Shown here in pieces: positions 22,281 to 31,260 of a DNA stretch of 64,000 bases (position 1 is its first letter; each line of letters begins with the position of its first letter). The notes beneath the pieces are model-generated. The model saw only the letters and a program-made list of their open reading frames with translations. It was not told the origin of the DNA and made no database searches. The translations under genes and the position numbers were made by a program. Source of the stretch: a virus; the IMG/VR virus record IMGVR_UViG_3300023049_000543, positions 19,957 through 83,956 of that record; one strand, written 5' to 3'.

Positions 22281-24984
22281 CATGGTTGTCTATTAGGTCC
22301 GAGCGTGTATCAATGATTTCATCTGTATCTTTGATTTCACTCGCTTTCAACAACACAACGATTTCGTCTCTAATGACATATAATTTATGATCGGAAGTCA
22401 CGGTGACACTATCATAACCATAGTCTATTGTTATCAATTCTTCCGAAACATCATAAATGAATTTGTTTTCGACTGTTTGTGGGTTATCAAATCCATCTAA
22501 GACGTCATCGCCAACTTCTATATCAAGAATAGCTTTCGAACTTCCGTCTCCCATTACCACTTTTTCAGTCGGAATAGAACAGCCCCGTGGACCAAAGATC
22601 CATCCCTGCGACTTTCCATACATAATCAGATCCTGAGTAATCAAGAAATAACTAGCAAAGCCTTTGGAAATAAAACGAGTCAGCTCGATAGTAGCTTGTT
22701 GGACGTAAGTGACCTCACGACCATCGATCACGAACTTGCGATCGACCTTATCAAGACCTTTCATTCTCAACGCTTTCATCACAATCTCAGTCAGCTTCGT
22801 AGCATCATCAGTGATACGCGGAAACTTTGGATTGCTATCCAACTCAATGTAATCACACTTATCAACAATCTCAAGAGTAGCATCACACATAGCCTCGAAA
22901 GCACTAGATGACACCTTCTCACAGTAGCGGTTCGACGCATAATAAGACCAAAGCTCAGCCCTGGTCTTAAAATATTGCTCGCTACTATTCACATGGAACA
23001 AATCAGGAGAATCAACAGTCGTCCCCTGAGCCGTAGCCATCATGATCTTCTGAATCTCGAAGTCCTTACGCTGAATGTAATGAGAATTGCCAGATGACAG
23101 ACCGACCAAGAAGGAATGATCATCTTCGACTTGTATACACCACACTTCTTTTAAATCAGATTTAACGACTTTAAATGGATTTTTAATCCAAACTCCATGG
23201 TGATCTTGATGATGTTTAGATCTAACTTTAGAAGCGTCAAAATACTCGCCCAACCCAATCGCAAAGATACCAGCTTTACCGATAGAACCAGTATAACCCT
23301 CCCTATGTCTTGTTGATATCCTACGACCGTCTTTTTTCTTGATTATAGCATCTTTAGCGGGTCGTAGCTGCGGAGTAACCCCGACACCAAGACAAGCAAA
23401 AGCGTGCATTAAATCAGTGAAAAGTTGGAAGGATGTAGTAAAAAAACTGCGACGAGAAATACAACCATCACCTTCAACGTAACCTCGTATTAAAACCGAC
23501 AACTGACGAGATGATAACTTAGTCCAAAATTGCGGTAATTTCTTAGCATAAACAGAAAATCCACAACAATTAGCGAACAATTTGGAAAAACCAGAAGAAC
23601 AGATTCTAATTGATCTGCCTTTATCAGATACTTTAGAGATATCACTTGGAGAAAAACCAAATTGGGTAAAATATTCTTGTATCCGACTGAAACGATCAAG
23701 TTCCAAATCATTACCAGCAAATCCGAGCCTGTAGTCCTTATCGGTATGACCTTCAGCAATGTAAATGCCGAACAACCATAATAATTCATCAGTCAATTCT
23801 ATGACATTTGGTATCGGATTTATCGATTTGCCGCCAAATGGGTAAATCAACCCATCCCTTACTTTACATCTAGGGTCGTCAATATAATCACTAATAGTCA
23901 ATTCTTTTAAATCGTCATCAGGAAGAATGGGAGCGGCTACGTGTATAAAATCATCGGGACTAATATCACGAATCTCTTTCATTCCAATCAAACCGGTTTC
24001 ATGGCATTTAGAATACAATCTATGATTTTCAGTGCATACCATCACTTGGCTACCCAGAAAACCATATAATTCTTCTCTATCTCTAACCTTTCTCTTACCA
24101 ATACACTGTACTTCTCTAAGACGATTTTTATGTGTCCAAACATACTCACCAGGGCGAATGTCGCACAGCCTCTTAGAACCATTGATAGTCTGAACAGTAA
24201 CCTCAGGATTCCAACAATCATTCGCAAGAACAGTCTTCAATCCAAAATAATCTGCCAAGCCTACTAGATCCCAAAAGACCTCGTAGTCATCCTCAATCCC
24301 TGGCATTTGCAATTCGATATAGTAATCCTCACCGAATGCATCCTTAAACTTCTTCACCCACGTCGCAGCAGCCTGGAAACGCTCCTTACGAGTAGTCTCA
24401 ACAATGAGATTATCCTCTTTGTCTCGAAGTTCCTTATACCGAAGCTCATGAGCCACGGGACCATTAAGGCACCCGCTAAGAATAATCAGACCCTCTCGGT
24501 GTTTGCAAAGCTTATCGAACCAAATACGGTTCATTTTACGACTACCAGCCCCGAAGAGCCCATCATCATAAGCTTCCGTAGTCAATTTGAGCAAGTTATG
24601 TAAACCCACCTCATTTTTACACAATACAGTAAGGTGACGATTGCGGTTGATTCTAGTGGCGAGTGCGAAATTCTCAGCACGCCAAGCCTGACTCTTGAGC
24701 TTTATGCCTTGTTCGACCAACGACTGTCTTTGGGGTTCATAATCATTAAAATAAATCTCGCAGCCAAATATACTTTTCAGACCGTGTTTTTTGAATTCAA
24801 AATGAAAATCTGGAACAGATCCCATATGACCATGTTCAGTGATGGCCATGCCGGGCCATCCATTATCGACACATTTTTCGGCGTATTCTTCGATAGTCGC
24901 TACACCATCAAGTGCCGAATAAATCGAATGACAATGAAGGTGGGCAAATCCCGAAGATCCGGTATATTCGCTAGGTTCAGGCAT
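22261..24984 (-). CDS. dnaE: DNA polymerase III alpha (DnaE) fragment 1: PHP domain, one full intein and an N-intein
   Basis: Begins with the PHP domain (GFAHLHCHSIYSALDG, MAITEHGHMG); the metal-binding histidines are present, so a phosphoesterase or proofreading role is possible. The extein is interrupted after TVLAND by a contiguous intein and resumes with SHYIQRKDFEIQ. It continues through ITQDLIMYGKSQGWIFGPRG and then runs into a split N-intein. ATG 24984 (MPEPSEYTG) is preferred to a GTG at 25026, which would overlap the divergent endonuclease gene. Fragments 1-4 together cover a recognisable DnaE. Confidence 0.92.
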   Translation of the reverse strand: MPEPSEYTGSSGFAHLHCHSIYSALDGVATIEEYAEKCVDNGWPGMAITEHGHMGSVPDFHFEFKKHGLKSIFGCEIYFNDYEPQRQSLVEQGIKLKSQAWRAENFALATRINRNRHLTVLCKNEVGLHNLLKLTTEAYDDGLFGAGSRKMNRIWFDKLCKHREGLIILSGCLNGPVAHELRYKELRDKEDNLIVETTRKERFQAAATWVKKFKDAFGEDYYIELQMPGIEDDYEVFWDLVGLADYFGLKTVLANDCWNPEVTVQTINGSKRLCDIRPGEYVWTHKNRLREVQCIGKRKVRDREELYGFLGSQVMVCTENHRLYSKCHETGLIGMKEIRDISPDDFIHVAAPILPDDDLKELTISDYIDDPRCKVRDGLIYPFGGKSINPIPNVIELTDELLWLFGIYIAEGHTDKDYRLGFAGNDLELDRFSRIQEYFTQFGFSPSDISKVSDKGRSIRICSSGFSKLFANCCGFSVYAKKLPQFWTKLSSRQLSVLIRGYVEGDGCISRRSFFTTSFQLFTDLMHAFACLGVGVTPQLRPAKDAIIKKKDGRRISTRHREGYTGSIGKAGIFAIGLGEYFDASKVRSKHHQDHHGVWIKNPFKVVKSDLKEVWCIQVEDDHSFLVGLSSGNSHYIQRKDFEIQKIMMATAQGTTVDSPDLFHVNSSEQYFKTRAELWSYYASNRYCEKVSSSAFEAMCDATLEIVDKCDYIELDSNPKFPRITDDATKLTEIVMKALRMKGLDKVDRKFVIDGREVTYVQQATIELTRFISKGFASYFLITQDLIMYGKSQGWIFGPRGCSIPTEKVVMGDGSSKAILDIEVGDDVLDGFDNPQTVENKFIYDVSEELITIDYGYDSVTVTSDHKLYVIRDEIVVLLKASEIKDTDEIIDTRSDLIDNHDEIHKS
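22264..22581 (-). mobile_element. N-terminal half of DnaE GPRG/SAGG split intein (106 aa)
   Basis: Starts CSIPTEKVVMGDG after GWIFGPRG. Block B is DSVTVTSDHKLYV with TxxH intact. It ends at the gene's stop after a charged tail (DLIDNHDEIHKS). Confidence 0.92.
23086..24216 (-). mobile_element. DnaE PHP-domain intein with LAGLIDADG endonuclease (377 aa)
   Basis: Starts CWNPEVTVQT after VLAND and ends LVGLSSGN before SHY. Block B is VMVCTENHRLYS. Two LAGLIDADG-like motifs are LLWLFGIYIAEGHT and LIRGYVEGDGCI. The penultimate His of block G is replaced by Gly. Confidence 0.93.
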
Positions 24985-25007
24985 CGAAAATCCAAAGAGT
25001 TGAAGTA

Positions 25008-26444
25008 ATGGCAAGAAGAAGAACACAAGAAGAATTTATTGAACAAAGCTTAAAGAAACATGGCGAAAAATATGATTATAACAAATCTAATTATATAAAT
25101 GAATATACTAAAATAATAATAATATGCCGAGAGCATGGCGAATTTGAGCAAAAACCGTCAATCCACTTAAAGGGACATGGGTGCAGAAAATGCCGATATG
25201 AAAAATTAGCAGCCAATATGGGTGGTGGATTAACCGGTTTTATTAAGAAAGCTTCTAAAATTCATGATAATAAATACGATTATTCAAAAGTTGAATATTC
25301 GACATCACAGAAGAAAGTGGTTATCATATGTCCAGAACATGGTGAATTCGAACAATTACCGTATAATCATATTAATAAGTGTGCTGGTTGTTTGAAGTGT
25401 TCGACCGCTTACCAACCCACAAATAAAGAATTTATAAACAAACTTGTTTATAAATTCGGAGAAAGGCATGATTATTCTAAAACTATATATACATCATCGA
25501 AAGACAGAATTACTGTAATATGTCCAGAGCATGGTGAATTTCAAATTAGAGCTGAATCTTATGTAAGATCTGGATCTTGCCCTAGATGCTGCTCGTCTAA
25601 CGAACAATTGGTGATCCACGATTTTGTTACCAGCTTCGAACCAACGGCAAAATCGAATGATAGGGAAGCCATACGCCCTTTAGAATTAGATGTCTATATT
25701 CCAAGCAAAAAACTTGGAATAGAATATAATGGAAATTATTGGCATTCATTTAACAGAAATGAAACAACAGAAGAGAGAAAGAGGCACCAAACAAAATTCG
25801 AGAAATGCGAAAAATCTGGTATAAGATTATTTCAAATAAACACCACGGAATATGAAGACAAATTCGAAATAGTCCAATCTATGATCAGACACAGATTAGG
25901 ATTATCAAAAAAGGTCGGTGCCAGAAAAACAATGGTCAAAGAAATATCTAACAAAGAAGCGGGAATTTTTTTAGACCGCTGTCATATTAGTGGCCACAGA
26001 AATGCATCTAAAAATTATGGATTGATTCTTGACGACAAATTGATCGCCACAACCACATTTAGTAAATATAAAATAGGTTGGGAAATAATAAGATACGCCA
26101 ACGAGTTAAACATAACCGTGGTAGGCGGTTTTTCTAGATTACTAAAATCATTTATAATCGACAATCGACCGAAAACAATCATGACGTTTGCTGATCTAAG
26201 ATATGGAAGTGGAAATGTTTATAAAGAATCTGGCTTCGAGTTAGTGAAACGAACGAAACCAGGATATGTCTATCTTGACTCTAATGCAAGATATATGGGG
26301 TCTAGGATAAAATTCCAAAAACATAAACTTGAAAAAATTTTAGAAGTCTTTCATACAGAACTAACGGAATCTGAAAACATGTTTCTCAACGGTTATAGAA
26401 GAATGTGGGATGCTGGGCATAATCAGTTTATTTTGAATCTCTAA
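25008..26444 (+). CDS. homing endonuclease with three DUF723-type modules
   Basis: 478 aa. Three tandem ~60-residue modules share HGEKYDYNKSNY / HDNKYDYSKVEY / ERHDYSKTIY, each followed by CxEHGEF and a CxxC pair; these are probably zinc-stabilised DNA-binding units. The Vsr-like nuclease follows (LELDVYIPSKKLGIEYNGNY, then WHS). The ~200-residue C-terminal domain closely resembles that of the gene at 16636-18165 (GGFSRLLKSFI, LTESENMFLNGYRRMWDAG). It stands alone, divergent from DnaE fragment 1 by 23 bases, and overlaps the convergent 26428 gene by 17 bases. It is AT-rich. Confidence 0.88.
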   Translation: MARRRTQEEFIEQSLKKHGEKYDYNKSNYINEYTKIIIICREHGEFEQKPSIHLKGHGCRKCRYEKLAANMGGGLTGFIKKASKIHDNKYDYSKVEYSTSQKKVVIICPEHGEFEQLPYNHINKCAGCLKCSTAYQPTNKEFINKLVYKFGERHDYSKTIYTSSKDRITVICPEHGEFQIRAESYVRSGSCPRCCSSNEQLVIHDFVTSFEPTAKSNDREAIRPLELDVYIPSKKLGIEYNGNYWHSFNRNETTEERKRHQTKFEKCEKSGIRLFQINTTEYEDKFEIVQSMIRHRLGLSKKVGARKTMVKEISNKEAGIFLDRCHISGHRNASKNYGLILDDKLIATTTFSKYKIGWEIIRYANELNITVVGGFSRLLKSFIIDNRPKTIMTFADLRYGSGNVYKESGFELVKRTKPGYVYLDSNARYMGSRIKFQKHKLEKILEVFHTELTESENMFLNGYRRMWDAGHNQFILNL

Positions 26445-27066
26445 AGCTTATGACTTTGTTGATATTTTGGATTAACGACGGAACGTCCGAGTCCTCAATC
26501 TCTAACACATCGAGAAGTTCATTAAAAGGATCAAATGTGACAGACTCCATTTCCTGAATAATAAGATAAATCTTATCACTATATTCCTTATCCCCAACAT
26601 ACTTAGCCCTAGGTTGGTACCTATCAAGTGTCATGCGAGAAGCACGGGCTGACCTCTCTCGAATCAATGGATTAGCCACTATTTTGGCTACAAACTCTTT
26701 TATCTTGTCGAATGGACGCAGTTCGACCCAAAACAGTTGCACAAATCTTTCAGCTGTCTCTGGGTCAGATAAGGATTTAATCAACCTCTTAACGAAGTCT
26801 TTGAAATACCGTTTCGATTTCGAAGAATAACCAGCATTGTAGCCATTCTCATAAGCCAAAGAACAAGCTTTGAGAGTAGAAAGAGAAGCTTCGCCCCTAG
26901 TTGCTTCCGGAAGCCAATATTCAGGAGCAATTATGTTGAGTTGTTTGAATTCGGAATCGAAGATTTTAATGTCCCAGATATCGAAAATATCAAGATAATA
27001 AACCGAGTTACCTATCTTGATAACAACCACTTTATCTTTTGAACACAGAAATTCAAACTTCGCCAT
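26428..27066 (-). CDS. hypothetical protein, 212 aa
   Basis: Two parts: a beta-rich start (KVVVIKIGNSVYYLDIFDIW) and a long helical remainder. No cysteine cluster or catalytic motif. It starts one base from the actin-like gene's stop and ends in the tail of the endonuclease gene. Conserved position downstream of the actin-like gene could mean a partner protein; not recognised. Confidence 0.6.
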   Translation of the reverse strand: MAKFEFLCSKDKVVVIKIGNSVYYLDIFDIWDIKIFDSEFKQLNIIAPEYWLPEATRGEASLSTLKACSLAYENGYNAGYSSKSKRYFKDFVKRLIKSLSDPETAERFVQLFWVELRPFDKIKEFVAKIVANPLIRERSARASRMTLDRYQPRAKYVGDKEYSDKIYLIIQEMESVTFDPFNELLDVLEIEDSDVPSLIQNINKVISFRDSK

Positions 27067-28352
27067 TAGAACATTTCAGCAGCTTTCAAGCATCCTCGTG
27101 CCACAGTGAAGAGTGGACTTTTGCAAAGGATGACTTTATTAATCTCGAATGGCACTTCGAGTTCTTTGATCAATTTGATGCATCGATCATTGAATCCGGC
27201 AGGGCTGGCGGTGCCTCCTGCCATGTAGAGGTTGACACCTTCTTCGATTCTGGCTTCATTCTCGTTCTCTTTGAATCCTTCGATGATACCGGTAAGAACA
27301 TTATTAATGAGAATATCATAATGTAACACAATATCCATGCCAAGCCGGTCATCAGGCTCTTTGCCGGGAGTGAGATTAACAGACATTTTACGTTTCGACA
27401 CAGTAGTCGGAGTCTCTTTGGATTTCTTCCGGCTATCGGCATTGAATCCATGTCGTTGTGCTGTTTCATAATCAATCCAATCTCCGGAACCAACCCAGCA
27501 AAAGCTGAATATTTCTAGACCGTACTTGACATAGCTGACAGTAACGGTACCAGCACCCCAACTAATACCAATCCCCGTGCCATCGTCTGAGGAATCCAAC
27601 ACAATCGCGTGTGATTCCTTGATCGTATGCCGTTCGATATTGGACTTAGTTTCATAACTATCCAAGATGACATTGACTACACGAGTATGGTAATCCAGAT
27701 TGATATCTTTATTAATCGCTTTGGCGGTCGTACAGTAACACAGCTTGACACCATCACCGAATTTGCCGATGTCGTCTTCAGCCGTCTGCAACAAGCCAGT
27801 GACAATCGTTGAGAGGATCGTCATAGCTTCTTCGTCAGCCGCAACACCGCCCTCAGCCATGGGACGCCGAAGATAATCGTTTTTGGCATAAGCGAATTCT
27901 TCTGCGTCTTTGCCGAGAATGATTGCTTGACCGTCTAGCTCGATCCAACGTGCCGGGCGTTTGGTCCCGTCAGATCTGACCTTGTTGGGATCATCGAGCA
28001 TATTCTTCAAGAATGGAGTGACACGCTCGAAAGGCCAATAACCGTTAACCTCACTGAGGTAGCCGATTTCGCCGTTCTCTTCCTTAAAGGCAAGAACGAT
28101 ATTACGGGTTCCGAGGTCGAGTCCTAAGTATTCCATTTTCATTCTCTTTGTTCTACAAATTTCGCCAAGCCGAAACACCCTTGGTTTCTTGGCAACCTTA
28201 TTTACTACCGAAGCAATGCGGGTATGCCCACGAACGATATCGATCTTGGACAGTGCGGGCTTGGTAGGTTTAGGAGCAAGAGGGGTATCAGCGATGACAG
28301 GGATTGGACGCTTTACAGTGTCCGACAATATTCTATTAGGTTCACTCGCCAC
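27066..28352 (-). CDS. actin-like ATPase (ParM/Alp-type)
   Basis: Shows the three nucleotide-binding motifs of the actin/Hsp70 fold: LGLDLGTRNIVLAF (phosphate 1), GIGISWGAGTVTVSYVKYG (phosphate 2) and NLYMAGGTASPAGF (adenosine). Such phage filaments segregate or position DNA, or organise infection centres; the role here is inferred. The open frame from GTG 28352 gives 428 aa with a basic, Pro-rich 70-residue N-terminal extension. Starting at ATG 28142 or 28136 gives the usual form that opens right at the phosphate-1 strand. I give the longer version because it overlaps the upstream gene neatly. Confidence 0.8.
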   Translation of the reverse strand: MASEPNRILSDTVKRPIPVIADTPLAPKPTKPALSKIDIVRGHTRIASVVNKVAKKPRVFRLGEICRTKRMKMEYLGLDLGTRNIVLAFKEENGEIGYLSEVNGYWPFERVTPFLKNMLDDPNKVRSDGTKRPARWIELDGQAIILGKDAEEFAYAKNDYLRRPMAEGGVAADEEAMTILSTIVTGLLQTAEDDIGKFGDGVKLCYCTTAKAINKDINLDYHTRVVNVILDSYETKSNIERHTIKESHAIVLDSSDDGTGIGISWGAGTVTVSYVKYGLEIFSFCWVGSGDWIDYETAQRHGFNADSRKKSKETPTTVSKRKMSVNLTPGKEPDDRLGMDIVLHYDILINNVLTGIIEGFKENENEARIEEGVNLYMAGGTASPAGFNDRCIKLIKELEVPFEINKVILCKSPLFTVARGCLKAAEMF

Positions 28353-28608
28353 TCTTTGCCCTTGAACCGAAGCTAGTCTTGGGTGCTTTCTTCATCATCG
28401 AAGCAGGATCGGGTAATGGAACTTCCTGTTTCTTACCGTAGCCATTTTCCTCTCTTGTTGGAAAATCCAACGTCTCCACATTGCCCTTATAGACTGTGGG
28501 AGTCTTGGGTGCTTCAACATTAATATTGATGACGGATTCCTTCTTCGAAAACACCCATGCCCAATAATTTGCTGAAACAAGAAAAAGGATCATCCAGACA
28601 ATTGACAT
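28342..28608 (-). CDS. small membrane protein, 88 aa
   Basis: One N-terminal hydrophobic segment (MSIVWMILFLVSANYWAWVF) followed by a Lys/Pro-rich soluble tail, consistent with a single-pass or signal-anchored membrane protein. It overlaps both neighbours by 11-19 bases. It might tether the actin-like filament system to a membrane; that is a guess from adjacency. Confidence 0.55.
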   Translation of the reverse strand: MSIVWMILFLVSANYWAWVFSKKESVININVEAPKTPTVYKGNVETLDFPTREENGYGKKQEVPLPDPASMMKKAPKTSFGSRAKSGE

Positions 28609-29723
28609 ACATCACCCAAGATCTTGAAGGAAATACCACGATCAGTGCAATGCTCTATGATCCTAGTCATAAAAGTCTGACGTTTAATGGATTCAGAATT
28701 ATCGCCAGCTGCGACCAAAGTACTGAACACACTATTAGAATTGACCAGGATAGACTTTGGAGAGCACGACACCAAGATCTCAATGGCAGTCAGCATATTA
28801 TTGGAAGAGACAGAAAAGGGCGGTGCGAAATTGATATTCGACGTGAACTGCTTAACTGCGAACGTCCCAACCGGACCCAAAGACGGAGTGAACAAAGGTC
28901 CAGGACTAGTATGGTCAGGCAAGACTATCTGTGCGAATGTTCGAGACATATCGAATTCCGTGATCATCGCACCCGGCAAAGCGAAATAAAAATCCGCGTC
29001 GATATCGGGGTCCAAAGCAAAAGTCAAATAATTATACTGACAAAATTGATAATCATTCGAATAAGAGTCAGTCAGCAATACATCATTACCACGGACCTTA
29101 TCAAAAAGTTTAATAAACCCGTCGCGGTTTGAATTGTGAACTCCGGTCATTGAACCACGAGATTGTGTAACAACGATCTCGTCTTTTTCAGTAGACAACA
29201 AGTAGTCTAAAGATTGGCGTGAATAATTCGACGACAATGAAGCCCTAACTGTTGGCAACGTTTCTCGGAATTTAACAGATGCGAGCCACCCTTCCAAGAC
29301 TGAAACATCATATGACTTAGGGTGCAGCAGTAAACTCAATTCTAAAAACAAGTCGGTGATGTTAGTACACCGATGCAATAATCGTGCCAACGTGCCCTTA
29401 TGAGCTATTAAACCGAACGGGATAAAATCCGGCTTAACATCGACATTCGTCAAAACCGGTTGAGTCTTCAAATTAGCTTGGAGAGCAACGTGGTTAATCT
29501 TCTTGCCGAATGGGTTCTGGATTTTAGAACTAAATGGCAAGATCTGAGGAACATACATTGCTTTCACATTTGTAGTATCAAAATCAGCCGGTGGTTCCAA
29601 GCACTGATACGACAAGTCTGCAATCATTACCCATTCTGTTGGAGATTTCCGGACTTTATCAAAGAGCCCAGAAATAGACAATCCATCAGAAAACTTGATA
29701 CGATGTAATTCTTGATATTTCAT
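28590..29723 (-). CDS. hypothetical protein, 377 aa, possibly structural
   Basis: No recognised motif. Low charge, many Ser/Thr/Asn/Leu, no transmembrane helix or Cys cluster. It lies between the collagen-like structural protein and the membrane/actin genes, in the same direction, so a virion role is possible. Function unknown. Confidence 0.6.
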   Translation of the reverse strand: MKYQELHRIKFSDGLSISGLFDKVRKSPTEWVMIADLSYQCLEPPADFDTTNVKAMYVPQILPFSSKIQNPFGKKINHVALQANLKTQPVLTNVDVKPDFIPFGLIAHKGTLARLLHRCTNITDLFLELSLLLHPKSYDVSVLEGWLASVKFRETLPTVRASLSSNYSRQSLDYLLSTEKDEIVVTQSRGSMTGVHNSNRDGFIKLFDKVRGNDVLLTDSYSNDYQFCQYNYLTFALDPDIDADFYFALPGAMITEFDMSRTFAQIVLPDHTSPGPLFTPSLGPVGTFAVKQFTSNINFAPPFSVSSNNMLTAIEILVSCSPKSILVNSNSVFSTLVAAGDNSESIKRQTFMTRIIEHCTDRGISFKILGDVCQLSG

Positions 29724-29751
29724 AGATTAATAATACAGTGTGGATTCACAC

Positions 29752-31260
29752 TCAACATTCGCCGGATTCCGGAAAGATAAAGTAATCATCCTGACAACAC
29801 TCATCACCAGTTGGCTCTTTAGGACGAACCAACTCGTAAGGATATCTACCGGGTCGAACGCCCTCTGGGCCATACCATTTGAGATCTTCTGAACATGCTG
29901 CAGCATCAGTCCCAGAAATCCAATCGAATTCATGTTTTTCAAATGAACGGCGAGTGAAGCATCCGTCTTGAGGTTCCCATTGTTGTAGATCTGGGTCCTC
30001 GACTTCTACTTCAGGAAATGCATTAGACAAAGGCGTCGTCTTTTTTATAGCTGTCGCTACACGTTCCACAGCAACATACCGGCCTTCAACTATAGGCCGA
30101 GTAGTGGTAGTACCAGCCAAAATATCAGTCGTAATCAACTGAAAAGCATCTTGAGAAACCAAACGAGTATAATTGACATAAAAAGTGTCATTCTCGCAGT
30201 CCAACCGAAAATGAGTCAAAGTCCCATCAGGACGAACATTCGAATCATCTGGGAATTCACAAGGCTCAGTCCGGATAAAACCGTCCGGAATATCACCACG
30301 ATCACCAGTGGGACCACGTTGACGGGCTTTCCAAACAGTTTCTTCGGGCCAACCACCGGAAATTTCGAATTTGAGAAGTCCGATATTTTGATCAAATTCG
30401 ATCACAATATCATCTGGATTAGCCCCGATGCCATTGACCACTATTTCAAAAGAGCCATCTACTGGATTAATATCCAACTGGAAAATGACATTAGGCACAA
30501 GATTCAAGGAATTCGTCACAGTTTGTGACAATGCGATATTTGGACCAGTCGTAAGACCTAGAGACTGGTCAATTATTTGCTGGCGTAAACGTGAGAAAAC
30601 CGTTTTCTCTTCATCAGCAGCAAAAGGGCTGTCAATCACATCAATCCAATATACCAACTGGTCCCCGAACGAAAACGAACCAGGGATTTCATAAAACCCG
30701 AAAAACCTAAGGCTAATAGGTGTGATTGTAGGATGATTAAAATACGTCCCAATCGGAATAGGAACATAAGCTTGGCCGGTAACGACATCATTAACCTTAA
30801 AAGGATAATATGTCGCCTCATTTGGGGCCGGAATACCAACCTCACCATCAGGACCTTGCTCGCCCTGGGGGCCTCGATCGCCAATACAGAGATATCGGTA
30901 GTAATAAGCGACGAGCTTTTGTTCGTTGACGTCGATATTGATTTCGCCATTACCACGATAGCGAATATCGATTAGCCCGTCAGGACTGTAGAAATAATAG
31001 TAATATGCGTCAGTGCCAGGAGCGATCTTGAAAACGGAAACATCAAGACCTTGAAGAGAATCCTGCAGCGTAACGAGCTTGTTATAAATTACCGGTGTGA
31101 TCAACCCATCCTGGACAGGCGATGCAAGAGGAATCAACTCATTCAGCTCATTCTGCACCCAACGAATAGATCCGCTTTGATACCGCCACTCAATTCCATT
31201 TGTGTCGACAAACAGTTGACCGTTTATCGGATTACGAGGGAATTTAGTGACAGCTGCCAT
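29752..31260 (-). CDS. collagen-like structural protein (tail fibre-type)
   Basis: 502 aa. The opening (FPRNPINGQLFVDTNGIEWRY) resembles the start of phage tail-fibre and baseplate proteins. One short Gly-X-Y run (GDRGPQGEQGPDGEVG) lies near residue 127 and a second short RGPTGDRG near residue 318. The C-terminus is Cys- and acid-rich. Likely a virion fibre or decoration subunit. Its ATG at 31260 overlaps the stop of gp47 (TGATG). Confidence 0.65.
   Translation of the reverse strand: MAAVTKFPRNPINGQLFVDTNGIEWRYQSGSIRWVQNELNELIPLASPVQDGLITPVIYNKLVTLQDSLQGLDVSVFKIAPGTDAYYYYFYSPDGLIDIRYRGNGEINIDVNEQKLVAYYYRYLCIGDRGPQGEQGPDGEVGIPAPNEATYYPFKVNDVVTGQAYVPIPIGTYFNHPTITPISLRFFGFYEIPGSFSFGDQLVYWIDVIDSPFAADEEKTVFSRLRQQIIDQSLGLTTGPNIALSQTVTNSLNLVPNVIFQLDINPVDGSFEIVVNGIGANPDDIVIEFDQNIGLLKFEISGGWPEETVWKARQRGPTGDRGDIPDGFIRTEPCEFPDDSNVRPDGTLTHFRLDCENDTFYVNYTRLVSQDAFQLITTDILAGTTTTRPIVEGRYVAVERVATAIKKTTPLSNAFPEVEVEDPDLQQWEPQDGCFTRRSFEKHEFDWISGTDAAACSEDLKWYGPEGVRPGRYPYELVRPKEPTGDECCQDDYFIFPESGEC

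Noticed and set aside
5257-24984. Group I or II introns as the cause of the broken dnaB and dnaE genes
   Set aside because: Each break except the fragment 2/3 one is bounded by intein block A and blocks F/G with +1 Ser, in frame with the exteins, so protein splicing explains them; the remaining break has a complete unrelated gene inside.
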